Of a stretch of 64,000 bases of DNA, positions 36,047 to 44,410 are shown piece after piece (position 1 is the first letter of the stretch; each line of letters starts with the position of its first letter). Under the pieces are notes generated by a model. It had not been told where the DNA came from and made no database searches. It saw only the letters and a program-made list of their open reading frames with translations. Origin of the DNA: Lewinellaceae bacterium (GTDB taxonomy: Bacteria; Bacteroidota; Bacteroidia; Chitinophagales; Saprospiraceae); contig JACJYN010000004.1 in NCBI GenBank assembly GCA_020636095.1, positions 496,001-560,000 of the forward strand. The letters run 5' to 3'. The position numbers and the translations under genes were made by a program.

Positions 36047-38271
36047 ATGAAAAGGCTATATGCGCGCTTTACCCCCGGCAGGTTCCACATGTTCTATCCC
36101 GTTTCCCAATGTCCCCGGGGGGGCAGCTGTAGTGGAAGTAGCTATTGTAGTGTTTTGACATTGGTGATGGGCAATCTACTACATTTGGAATATGCCCCGA
36201 CATACAAGAACCTGGTGATGAAATCCCAATATTTTATCCACTATCGGTTATTGAATTCGAAGCTGTTTACATCGATGACTGTACCTGTGATTTTATTGCT
36301 CAAACCATTGCGCAAAATACAGTGGTTGGCGGTTGCCTTTACCCCCCTGATGAATCCTCTATTCCGGAATTGCCTTGTGACACCTGTACTGTCCAAGTGG
36401 ATGTTCAGGCCGACAACCTAAGCCCCGTCATTGGCTGCGAAGGCCAGGACGAGGTAAACTATACCATAACTCTTTGTAACTATTGCCAAGCTGACACCTT
36501 CAACCTGGAAGTAGTCCAGAATACCCTTTGGGTGGAGCACAGCGGCAACTTTCAGGATCCGGCGGGCATCGTAGTGGAATACAACGCTTTCGGCGCCACG
36601 GATTACGACCGCTACCTGATCCGCAAGAATAACATAAACGTATACGAGACAGGTTCGGGCATCCGGCTGGGTACCGGCCACTTTGTGCAAGTACACGACA
36701 ACGCCATTATGCTACAAGACGAAGCTGAAGAAAAAACCGGCATCCGGCTGTCGGGTACAACGGGCGCCTGGCTGCGCTGCAATACAGTGATGGGCCCGCC
36801 GGGCGCTACTTATGGAACAGACAGCTACGGCTTCGATGCCACCGGGGCATCGGGCACACTCATCAGTTGCAATACCACCAGCAATACCCGCCTGGGCTTT
36901 CGCTTTGATGGGATGGGGGATGGGGTGAAACTCCAGGGCAATACCATACAGGATCATTTTGACGGTTTGTTGATAGAGGAGACAGGAGCCATTGGGCTGC
37001 AGGTGCATCATGGCAACCTTTGGTGTGGAGCGTATGGTGGCGTGGGGGCCAGGCATTTAGGTACCTTTGAGCCTTTAATTACGCAATCTTTATTCATTGT
37101 CGATGGAGATGAAATTATTTCTCAAGGATGTGATTTGCTGCCGGCATGGGAGGCCAATGCTCAATGGTTTATTGATCAGGATGTAGAGCCTGGCGCCACT
37201 TTTCAATGTATTTCAGAATCAATAGAAGCCTGCTCCATTACCAACCCAGGCCCTGGTGAAGAACCTAGCGAAGGTGGAGATGAACACTATTTGGAAAAAA
37301 GTCTAGCCGATGGTATTTTCCAGGCTCCACGGTATAAAAGTGCTTTGGAGTGGACAGGCCAGCGCCACCTATACCGGCGGCTATTGGCTAAAGAAACATC
37401 AGCACTGGAACTATGGGAAGCCGATTTTCTGGATGATGAAGCAACCAGCACCGTTGGAGCATTTTCGGAAATAGATGCCGACCTACAATCAGCCTTTACC
37501 CTGGACAGCATTATTCAAAAAAACTTAGGTGTGCTTGAGGGTAGTACCCAATCCAAATTGGATAGCCTTCATTGGGTAGATCAAGCATTCAATAGTAGTA
37601 TAGAAGTGGATTCCGTCGCGCTACTGGCCCAACTCAATAGCCTATTGGATAGCCTATTGTATTTCCAGGCTTACGGTTACGATCAAGCACGAGTTATTGT
37701 AGGAAGTCGTTCAGTGGCCTTAGGCGATATTTTAACCGACAACAATGGAATCTCAATAGATTCCATCTATGAATCCAATGAGCAATTGGCTAATTACATT
37801 TTTTTAGAAACGGTAGCTTTAGGCATCGACACCTTCACTCAGTTTCAGATCGACAAACTACTGGCCGTGGCCAACCAATGTCCCCTCGCTGGCGGAGATG
37901 GGGTGTTCAAAGCGCGCAGCCTGTATAGCTTGGCCGATCCGCTGGTAAAATATGATGATGAAATATTTTGTGGGGCGGAACCTGAGGCTAGGCCCCAACA
38001 TATCCTCCAACCTCAATTGCCTGAAGGGTTCCGCTTGATCCCGAATCCAGCAAATGATGAGTTAACAGTGCTCTTGTCCGAACCTTTGGGGCAAAGTGGG
38101 CATTTTGTGGCCTTTAACCTCCGTGGGCAAGTTCAGATGGAGAGGCAGTTAGATGCTGGAGAAGCCGCTTTTTTCGTCAACACCAGCCGACTCCCCGCAG
38201 GCATTTATTACTGCACAATAAGGTGCGGTGGCTCAGCGCAAAAAAACCAAAAATTAATCATCATTCGGTAA
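36047..38271 (+). pseudogene. Parallel beta-helix T9SS cargo gene, 5' part frameshifted
   Basis: From 36151 onwards the frame is continuous to 38271 and reads a right-handed parallel beta-helix protein (NTLWVEHSGNFQDPAGIVVE, then repeats such as GSGIRLGTGHFVQVHDNAI). It ends in a type A T9SS sorting domain (FRLIPNPANDELTVLL ... LPAGIYYCTI). The first ATG in this frame is at 36322. Sensible coding sequence continues upstream of it (FDIGDGQSTTFGICPDI) to a TAG at 36148. There a one-base shift joins it to another frame reading GGSCSGSSYCS. No signal peptide is seen at the 5' end. Either the gene is decaying or the sequence has an error near 36151. Its leader resembles those at 40020-40076 and 42258-42314. 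Confidence 0.72.
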
Positions 38272-38277
38272 GCGAAA

Positions 38278-38311
38278 GGGAGCTTTCAAACCACTATGCT
38301 TGGAAGCTCCC
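38278..38311 (+). terminator. Intrinsic terminator after the beta-helix gene
   Basis: GGGAGCTTTCAA (38278-38289) pairs with TTGGAAGCTCCC (38300-38311), one G-U wobble aside, and is followed by TTCTT. It sits just downstream of the stop codon at 38271. A matching hairpin after 40463 shows that the arrangement is repeated. Confidence 0.7.
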
Positions 38312-38330
38312 TTCTTGATCCTGATTAGTT

Positions 38331-39854
38331 ATGAAATACAACAGAATAAAGTATCTGGCGATATTTTTTGTTTTCCCTTTCCTTTGTTTTGGGCAGAAGC
38401 ACGACTACATCTGGATGCTTGGGTATAACAGTAATGCTACATCTGAATATCCAGGTGTTGAAGGCATAAAAGTTGATTTTAATAACTTACCTCCTTCTTT
38501 TGATTATGAAGTTACCAAAATGAATATTCTATCGAGCAATGCCACTATTTCAGATAGTTTAGCCAACCTTTTGTTTTATACAAATGGTTGTTTTATTGCC
38601 GGAGCAAACCATGAAGTAATGGAAAATGGCGATAACCTTAATCCGGGAGAAGTGCATGATATCCAGTGTGAATATGGTTATACCGCCGGTACACAAAGCT
38701 GCCTGATTTTGCCTAATCCGGGAAACTCCTCTCAGTATTATTTATTGCATAAGCATATCGTTTATGAATATGATCCTCAATTTGACGTCATTTCGGACGT
38801 TCTAAACTACACATTAGTCGATATGTCCTTAAATGAAGGCCAAGGCAGCGTAATCGAAAAAAATGTGGCAATTGTTGAAGGGCCATTAAATTTTGGCCAG
38901 CTTACAGCGGTCAAACATGCTAATGGCAACGATTGGTGGGTAATTTCTGCAAAGAAAAATGAAAGCATATATAAGATTATCGAAATAACCAGTTCTGGCA
39001 TTTTTGAGCGAGAGGAACAAGACATTGGACTCGCTGCAACTGAAGGTGGCCAAGCACTTTTTTCTCCTAATGGCCGGTATTATTTTCGGTATAATTCGCT
39101 GGATGGAGTTTTTGTGTTCAACTTTGACCGCCAAACAGGAGTTTTGAGTGAATTTAATTTCCTGCCTGTTGAAGGGGAAAGCGTGGGCAGTGGCGTAGCA
39201 GTTTCTCCAAATTCAAGGTATTTATATGTTTCGACAAAGGATACTGTTATTCAATTCGACCTGGAGACGGGAGACATTTTATCATCCGGCAAAGTAGTCG
39301 GCATCTTTGATGGTTTTCAGTCTCCATTTCCAGCAACTTTTCACAATGCTCAACTTGCTCCCGACTGCAAAATATACATCAACTCCTTTGCCACCGTTGA
39401 TGTACTGCATGTCATCCACAACCCGGACGAGCCCGGCCTGGCCTGTAACTTCGAGCAGCATGCCATACAACTTCCTTTCAATGAAGGACGCTCCCTGCCC
39501 CACTTCCCCAACTACCGCCTCGGCCCCCTGGTGGAAGGCGAAGATCCGCCGCCCCCCTGTGAGCCGGTAGTCTCCACCAAAGAAGAGGAGCCGCCTTCCC
39601 GGCAAAAAGCCTACGTCTTTCCCAACCCGGCACCCGGTTATTTCAAGGTGGTGTTTGAGGAGGCGCTGCGGCGGCCCGGGCGGGTGGTGTTGTACAATGG
39701 GCTGGGGCAGGCGGTGCTGGAGGAAGTGCTGGGGGCGGGCAGCCGGGAATTCCGGCTGGAGGTGGGGGATGTGTCCCCGGGCCTGTATTTTTATAGTGTG
39801 CTTTTAGAAGGGGAGTTGGTGAAGGGGGGGAAGCTGGTGGTGGGGAGATGGTGA
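38331..39854 (+). CDS. T9SS-sorted beta-propeller-like secreted protein, copy 1
   Basis: A 507-residue secreted protein: signal peptide (IKYLAIFFVFPFLCFG), a propeller-like body with lactonase-like strands (ALFSPNGRYYFRYNSLDG; AVSPNSRYLYVSTKD), and a C-terminal type A sorting domain from about residue 425 (KAYVFPNPAPGYFKVVFEEA ... LVVGRW). It has a paralogue of identical length at 40521-42044. The two differ widely over the first two thirds, are about 85 percent alike from 39337, and are nearly identical over the last 300 bp. An 8-bp minisatellite begins at its stop codon. Its function is unknown; surface or matrix display is expected from the T9SS tail. Confidence 0.8.
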   Translation: MKYNRIKYLAIFFVFPFLCFGQKHDYIWMLGYNSNATSEYPGVEGIKVDFNNLPPSFDYEVTKMNILSSNATISDSLANLLFYTNGCFIAGANHEVMENGDNLNPGEVHDIQCEYGYTAGTQSCLILPNPGNSSQYYLLHKHIVYEYDPQFDVISDVLNYTLVDMSLNEGQGSVIEKNVAIVEGPLNFGQLTAVKHANGNDWWVISAKKNESIYKIIEITSSGIFEREEQDIGLAATEGGQALFSPNGRYYFRYNSLDGVFVFNFDRQTGVLSEFNFLPVEGESVGSGVAVSPNSRYLYVSTKDTVIQFDLETGDILSSGKVVGIFDGFQSPFPATFHNAQLAPDCKIYINSFATVDVLHVIHNPDEPGLACNFEQHAIQLPFNEGRSLPHFPNYRLGPLVEGEDPPPPCEPVVSTKEEEPPSRQKAYVFPNPAPGYFKVVFEEALRRPGRVVLYNGLGQAVLEEVLGAGSREFRLEVGDVSPGLYFYSVLLEGELVKGGKLVVGRW

Positions 39855-39942
39855 GTGATATAGTGAGGTGGTGAGGTGGTGAGGTGGTGAGGTGGTGAGG
39901 TGGTGATATAGTGAGGTGGTGAGGTAGTGTGGTGATATTGTG
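39855..39942. repeat. 8-bp two-variant minisatellite, array 1
   Basis: Eleven consecutive 8-bp units. Two main variants alternate irregularly: GTGATATA and GTGAGGTG. The order is one ATATA-type unit, five GGTG units, one ATATA-type unit, one GGTG unit, then degenerate units GTGAGGTA, GTGTGGTG and ATATTGTG. The array starts immediately after the TGA of the upstream gene. The equivalent array at 42045 is six units (48 bp) longer, with a different order. Confidence 0.9.
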
Positions 39943-40127
39943 GTGACAAGACACAACAGGCGTTTTTCGCTAAGCCCTGATGACAAGGCATCTCCGATAG
40001 GCCTGCCGGGCTGCGGGGAAGCCTCGGGCGGCAATTTTCCATTGCCGCGCGAGTTCCTTTTCCAAAATTAAAGCTTATGGAAACAACAGTCATCGATACC
40101 TTCCAGGCGCGCAGCTTGAATAGTTTG
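39911..40127 (+). repeat. 217-bp identical spacer and leader, copy 1
   Basis: As far as I can compare by eye this is base-for-base identical to 42149-42365, offset 2238 bp. It covers the end of the minisatellite, a non-coding stretch containing CATTGCCGCGCGAGTTCC, and the first 17 codons of the small open frame at 40077. The shorter motif CATTGCCGNGAAGTTCC also precedes the beta-helix gene near 36000, so this is a shared leader of these cargo genes. Confidence 0.8.
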
Positions 40128-40463
40128 GTAGATCCTTTGATGAAATATGATGATAAGTTGCTTTGTGCGCCACCGCCAGCGCGGCCACAGCAGAGAGAAC
40201 CACAAGTCGTTGCCAAGGGCTTTCAACTCATACCTAACCCAGCAAAAAATGAGTTAATGGCCCATTTTACGGAGCCTTTGAAAGATAACACCCTATTTAT
40301 CATTTATGATATTCGCGGACAGGTTCACCTGGAAAAACGACTAGAAGCAGGGGAGTCTATTTTCTATGTGAATACCAGTCAATTATTGCCTGGTATCTAC
40401 TATTGCAAGATAGGCAACCACTCTCCTGTTTATGAAGCAAGGAAACTGGTGATTATTCGGTGA
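40077..40463 (+). pseudogene. Remnant of a beta-helix T9SS cargo gene (leader fused to sorting domain)
   Basis: A 128-codon open frame. After eight codons (METTVIDT) it matches the C-terminal end of the beta-helix protein: FQARSLNSLVDPLMKYDD corresponds to FKARSLYSLADPLVKYDD there. It ends in a full type A sorting domain (FQLIPNPAKNELMAHF ... LLPGIYYCKI). The signal peptide and the whole helix are missing, so secretion is not expected. It is best read as an internal deletion of a second beta-helix gene copy that kept the leader and the 3' end. A terminator follows at 40471. Confidence 0.75.
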
Positions 40464-40470
40464 ATCGATG

Positions 40471-40503
40471 GAGTGCCTCCGGGCCTATAAGCCGAAGGCA
40501 CTC
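40471..40503 (+). terminator. Intrinsic terminator after the beta-helix remnant
   Basis: GAGTGCCT (40471-40478) pairs perfectly with AGGCACTC (40496-40503), followed by TTCTAATTTTT. Its position, eight bases after a stop codon, parallels the terminator at 38278-38311. Confidence 0.65.
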
Positions 40504-40520
40504 TTCTAATTTTTATAAGG

Positions 40521-42044
40521 ATGGTAAAATATTGGTGCCTTTTTTTAGTGTTTCCCTTGTTTAGCTTTGGACAAAAGCACGATTATGTTTGGATGTTTGG
40601 GTATAATAGCAATGCGACTTCTGCTTATCCTGGAATTGAAGGGGTTCAAATAAACTATGAAGAAAGTCCAGCAAATATACAATATCTACCCATTGAGATT
40701 AGTATTTATCTAACTAATGCTGTAATTAGTGATTCTTCAGGACAGCTACTTTTTTATACCAATGGATGCATGATCGCTAATGCTGATCATCAGATATATT
40801 ACAATGGAAATGGCTTAAACATTGGAACTGTTCATGATGATTTCTGCAATGTATTAGGATATCCAGCCGGGCCTCAGAGTTGTATTATCTTACCTTCTCC
40901 AGAAACTTCAAGGGAATATTATCTTTTTTACTCACATCTAGAATATTTAGAAGGACCTCAATTAGATGCACTTACTACTCAATTACAATTTTCTAAAATA
41001 GAAGCTAGTTCAGGAACGCAAGGCGAAATAATAATGAAGAATAAAATAGCCATAAATGATAGTCTTGGGATGGGCCAACTCACAGCAGTAAAACAAGCAA
41101 ATGGCATAGATTGGTGGATTATAGTTCCGCAATATTTATCAAATAAATACTATACTTTTGAACTTACAGAAAACGGAATACAGAATTTATTTGAACAGCA
41201 AATCGGATTTCCAACTGTCAAACAAGGCGAAGGAGGTGGGCAGGCTGTTTTTTCTCCCGATGGGAGTAGGTACATCAAGTATACCCCAGCAGATGATCTT
41301 TTCCTATTTGATTTCGACCGCTATTCTGGGGAACTCAGCAACTTTCGTTTTATCCCTATTGATGATGGGGCATTCACCGGAGGCGTAGCTATATCGCCCA
41401 ATTCCAGATACTTGTACGTTTGTTCAGAAGATTTTGTTTATCAGTTTGATTTAGAAGCAGAAGATATTGAAGCCTCACGAATAATTGTTGCTGAATACGA
41501 CGGCTATCAATCTCCTTTTCCAGCTAAATTCTTCAACGCCCAGCTCGCCCCCGACTGCAAAATATACATCAACTCCTTTGCCACCGTCGACGTATTACAC
41601 GTCATCCACAACCCGGACGAGCCTGGCCTGGCCTGCAATTTTGAACAGCATGCCGTACAGTTGCCGTTCAATCATGCCCGCTCCCTGCCCCACTTTCCCA
41701 ACTTCCGCCTCGGCCCCCTGGTGGAGGGCGAAGATCCGCCGCCTCCCTGCGAGCCGGTAGTTTCCACCAAAGAAGAGGAGCCACCTTCCCGGCAAAAAGC
41801 CTACGTCTTTCCCAACCCGGCACCCGGTTATTTCAAGGTGGTGTTTGAGGAGGCGCTGCGGCGGCCCGGGCGGGTGGTGTTGTACAATGGGCTGGGGCAG
41901 GCAGTGCTGGAGGAAGCGCTGGGGGCGGGCAGCCGGGAGTTTCGGCTGGAGGTAGGGGATGTGCCCCCGGGCCTGTATTTTTATAGTGTGCTTTTAGAAG
42001 GGGCGTTGGTGAAGGGGGGGAAGCTGGTGGTGGGGAGATGGTGA
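40521..42044 (+). CDS. T9SS-sorted beta-propeller-like secreted protein, copy 2
   Basis: A 507-residue paralogue of the protein at 38331-39854, with signal peptide (YWCLFLVFPLFSFG), propeller-like body (AVFSPDGSRYIKYTPADD; AISPNSRYLYVCSED) and type A T9SS sorting domain. Its first 1000 bases are clearly AT-richer and more diverged from copy 1 than its last 500, which are close to identical to copy 1 and of higher GC. This is the pattern expected from gene conversion or from replacement of the 5' part. An 8-bp minisatellite begins at its stop codon. Its function is unknown. Confidence 0.8.
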   Translation: MVKYWCLFLVFPLFSFGQKHDYVWMFGYNSNATSAYPGIEGVQINYEESPANIQYLPIEISIYLTNAVISDSSGQLLFYTNGCMIANADHQIYYNGNGLNIGTVHDDFCNVLGYPAGPQSCIILPSPETSREYYLFYSHLEYLEGPQLDALTTQLQFSKIEASSGTQGEIIMKNKIAINDSLGMGQLTAVKQANGIDWWIIVPQYLSNKYYTFELTENGIQNLFEQQIGFPTVKQGEGGGQAVFSPDGSRYIKYTPADDLFLFDFDRYSGELSNFRFIPIDDGAFTGGVAISPNSRYLYVCSEDFVYQFDLEAEDIEASRIIVAEYDGYQSPFPAKFFNAQLAPDCKIYINSFATVDVLHVIHNPDEPGLACNFEQHAVQLPFNHARSLPHFPNFRLGPLVEGEDPPPPCEPVVSTKEEEPPSRQKAYVFPNPAPGYFKVVFEEALRRPGRVVLYNGLGQAVLEEALGAGSREFRLEVGDVPPGLYFYSVLLEGALVKGGKLVVGRW

Positions 42045-42180
42045 GTGATATAGTGATATAGTGAGGTGGTGATATAGTGAGGTGGTGATATAGTGAGGTG
42101 GTGATATAGTGAGGTGGTGATATAGTGAGGTGGTGATATAGTGAGGTGGTGAGGTGGTGAGGTAGTGTGGTGATATTGTG
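42045..42180. repeat. 8-bp two-variant minisatellite, array 2
   Basis: Seventeen 8-bp units. After two GTGATATA units, GTGAGGTG and GTGATATA alternate strictly for about six cycles. The array then closes with GTGAGGTG, GTGAGGTA, GTGTGGTG and ATATTGTG, the same closing order as array 1. It is 48 bp (six units) longer than array 1. In-frame reading of the minus strand gives histidine-leucine-threonine repeats, which I do not regard as a gene. Confidence 0.9.
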
Positions 42181-42365
42181 GTGACAAGACACAACAGGCG
42201 TTTTTCGCTAAGCCCTGATGACAAGGCATCTCCGATAGGCCTGCCGGGCTGCGGGGAAGCCTCGGGCGGCAATTTTCCATTGCCGCGCGAGTTCCTTTTC
42301 CAAAATTAAAGCTTATGGAAACAACAGTCATCGATACCTTCCAGGCGCGCAGCTTGAATAGTTTG
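42149..42365 (+). repeat. 217-bp identical spacer and leader, copy 2
   Basis: Identical by eye to 39911-40127. It carries the leader of a third beta-helix gene unit and ends within TTGAATAGTTTG, after which the two copies diverge. Confidence 0.8.
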
Positions 42366-42480
42366 ATAGGCCCATTAGTGAAGTATGATGACGAAGCCTA
42401 TGCTCGTATCCCATTGCCGCGCGAGTTCGCCTTCGACTTGTCAGGCCCAAAACAACCAAAAAACCTTCTGGTGGATGGCC
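42315..42480 (+). pseudogene. Shorter remnant of a third beta-helix cargo gene
   Basis: Starts with the same METTVIDTFQARSLNSL as the frame at 40077, continues LVKYDDEAYARIPLPRE, and then departs from the sorting-domain sequence. The open frame runs on to 42533 only by reading antisense into the gene at 42491. It contains another CATTGCCGCGCGAGTT motif near 42412, which suggests a further deletion between leader-type repeats. It has no signal peptide and no complete sorting domain. Confidence 0.65.
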
Positions 42481-42490
42481 CGGGGATATA

Positions 42491-43417
42491 TCACGGCCGC
42501 TTAACCTCCTCCGGTTTCTGTTTTTCCAGGTAAACATCCCCAAAAGTGACGGAGATCGTAATACTCGGGTAGTATTCCTGATTCGGTTTGAACTCCATCT
42601 TTTTCAGCTCTTGCTGATCGGAAAGCAGTTCCAGGCCGAGGTCGCTGGGGTAGTTGACCTGCCCGTGCTGAGCGCTCAGTGTGTAGGCGTATTCCCTCAA
42701 TTTGGGGTCGAAGAGGTAGACATTGCCCTTTTCCGCGTCGATGTTGAGGTCGAGCAGGCCGGCGACAGATACAATGCTGACCATACCATACTGCGACTGG
42801 ATGTCGAAGCTGCCTTTGATCTCTTCCAGGGTGATGTCAGAACGGCGGGAAGCAATACTGACGTTGCCGTCCAGGAATTTGCCAAAGATATCGCCGAAGC
42901 GAGTTGTAAGATCGATATTGCCCTGCACGTTGTCCAGGTCGATCTTGCTGAATTCTCCGAAGAAGCGGAAGCTTTTAGTTAGGTTGCTGACGGTGGCGGC
43001 GCCGAAATGATTCTTGAGGTAAACGGGGCAATCTTCGGGAACGGTGATCACGTACTGCGCCTGGAGGTTGGACTGCGGCTTGGCATCGCCTTCTTTCAGG
43101 CTGATGTAGTTGCGAAGGTAGATCTTGTTTTTCACCCGTTCGGCCAGATAGCGGATTTTCTCCACGTCGGCCTCGGCCGTCGCTTTGTCGGGGTGGCGGG
43201 CGATGAGTTCCAGGCGCACGGAGACCAGCGGCTTGTCCCAGGTCTGCACCAGCACTTCGGCCTTCTCTCCTTCGATATTGACCTCGTATCCGGGCTGGTA
43301 GGCGAAGCTCTTCTCCAGGCGTTTGGTGATGACGTGCAGGTCGGTGCTTTGGGCGCTGAGCCGAAGCGGCCCCCAAACCATGAGTAAGATCAACAGTTGA
43401 AAAAAGAATCCTTTCAT
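42491..43417 (-). CDS. DUF4097-like exported protein (putative adhesin fold)
   Basis: A 308-residue exported protein with signal peptide ending LRLSAQ (residue 23). The rest is a repeated beta-solenoid typical of DUF4097/DUF2807-type proteins: YVITVPEDCPVYLKNHFGAATV, IDLDNVQGNIDLTTRFGDIF, GNVSIASRRSDITLEEIKGS and DLNIDAEKGNVYLFDP. These are thought to be envelope-associated and are often found beside ECF sigma/anti-sigma genes, as here with the pair at 43784-44946 on the same strand. The actual ligand is unknown. Confidence 0.75.
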   Translation of the reverse strand: MKGFFFQLLILLMVWGPLRLSAQSTDLHVITKRLEKSFAYQPGYEVNIEGEKAEVLVQTWDKPLVSVRLELIARHPDKATAEADVEKIRYLAERVKNKIYLRNYISLKEGDAKPQSNLQAQYVITVPEDCPVYLKNHFGAATVSNLTKSFRFFGEFSKIDLDNVQGNIDLTTRFGDIFGKFLDGNVSIASRRSDITLEEIKGSFDIQSQYGMVSIVSVAGLLDLNIDAEKGNVYLFDPKLREYAYTLSAQHGQVNYPSDLGLELLSDQQELKKMEFKPNQEYYPSITISVTFGDVYLEKQKPEEVKRP

Positions 43418-43438
43418 TGCCTGCGGTTGAAACAGTTT

Positions 43439-43639
43439 AGAGTGTGTTCAAAATTCCATCAATCGGCTGCAAGCGGCAAATTTCATCCTGCGCTGCGTTA
43501 ATCCCGCTTTAAAAAAGCGGGACGCCTTACCTTCCAGGCTTCGGCGTGAGCTCAGCCGAACGGTATGCCTGCGTTTTTTGCCTTGCTCAGTATAAAATTT
43601 GCTCACTTTCGCTCGATCATGAAAATTTGAACACACTCT
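43439..43639. mobile_element. About 200-bp MITE-like element with terminal inverted repeats
   Basis: The gap 43418-43783 has no gene. The left end AGAGTGTGTTCAAAATT (43439-43455) and the reverse complement of the right end (AGAGTGTGTTCAAATTTT, 43622-43639) match over the first 14 bases. A looser match extends about 60 bp inwards. An internal hairpin, CCCGCTTTAAAAAAGCGGG, lies at 43502-43520. No coding capacity and no clear target duplication were seen. The remainder to 43783 holds nothing I recognise. Confidence 0.65.
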
Positions 43640-43783
43640 TAGTTTGATGATAAAAGCGTAATATTTTGTTGTCAGTGGTTTCTCGGCGCCAATTTATTCC
43701 ATTTCATTCCATCAGTCGCTACGCTCGTGTCCCATTGGCGTGCGAGTTATAAAATAAATATGCTTGGCCACTTACTTACTCAA

Positions 43784-44410
43784 TCAAATCGCCGTCGCCA
43801 TGGCCCGGGCCAGTTTAGACCGTTCCCGTTCGATCTCGCCCATTTGGCGGACCAGCCGGGCGTCTTTCCCGTACCTATCCATCATTTCCCTGATCTCGGC
43901 TTTGGCTTCCTGCAGTTCCCGCCAGTCCTCCAGGATGTCATTGTACTGATCCTGCCGCTTGGCCAGTGGGTCCCGGGAGAATTGTTCTACGACTGTTTTC
44001 AGCGCATCTTCATCCTCATCCCAGTCATTTTCGAACAAGCCCGTGGTTGTTTTTTCGATTTCATAAGTATATACTGCTTGCAGCCCGGCATCTTCGGATG
44101 GATAAAACACGAACCAGGCTACCATGGCCGCGATACAGGCGGCGGCGGCCGGCCAGATGAGGCGGCGCAGGCGAAAACGAGGGGCCTGCCTTTCCTGTTC
44201 TTTTTCCAGGCCGGCCTCAACCGCCTCCCAAACAGAAGGGGGAGGACTGTAGGACGGCAGCTGAGCCAGGGCGTCATTCAGCGCCAGCTCTTTGTCTTCC
44301 CGTTCCAGTTCTGCTTCGATCTTGCCCCAGAGGTTATCCGGCGGCTGATACAGTGGCAGCCGGCCCAGGGCCTCTTTAAGCGTATGCCGGTTGTATTCGG
44401 TATCGTTCAT
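43784..44410 (-). CDS. Membrane-anchored anti-sigma-factor-like protein
   Basis: A 208-residue protein with a cytoplasmic N terminus carrying two related amphipathic repeats (LGRLPLYQPPDNLWGKIEAE and LAQLPSYSPPPSVWEAVEAG). One membrane span follows at about 92-112 (LIWPAAAACIAAMVAWFVFY), then a periplasmic coiled-coil tail. Its start overlaps the ECF sigma gene's end by four bases, the classical coupling of sigma factor and anti-sigma factor. It has no zinc-binding HxxxCxxC motif, so binding of the sigma factor is inferred from context. Confidence 0.78.
   Translation of the reverse strand: MNDTEYNRHTLKEALGRLPLYQPPDNLWGKIEAELEREDKELALNDALAQLPSYSPPPSVWEAVEAGLEKEQERQAPRFRLRRLIWPAAAACIAAMVAWFVFYPSEDAGLQAVYTYEIEKTTTGLFENDWDEDEDALKTVVEQFSRDPLAKRQDQYNDILEDWRELQEAKAEIREMMDRYGKDARLVRQMGEIERERSKLARAMATAI

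Noticed and set aside
36140..36165. Programmed -1 frameshift signal in the beta-helix gene
   Set aside because: No X-XXY-YYZ slippery heptamer is in the right register and no downstream structure is evident; error or decay is simpler.
39643..40216. Minus-strand frames rich in His-Leu-Thr-Thr across the minisatellite
   Set aside because: They arise because the 8-bp units have no stop in those frames; the sequence is non-coding repeat and antisense to a real gene.
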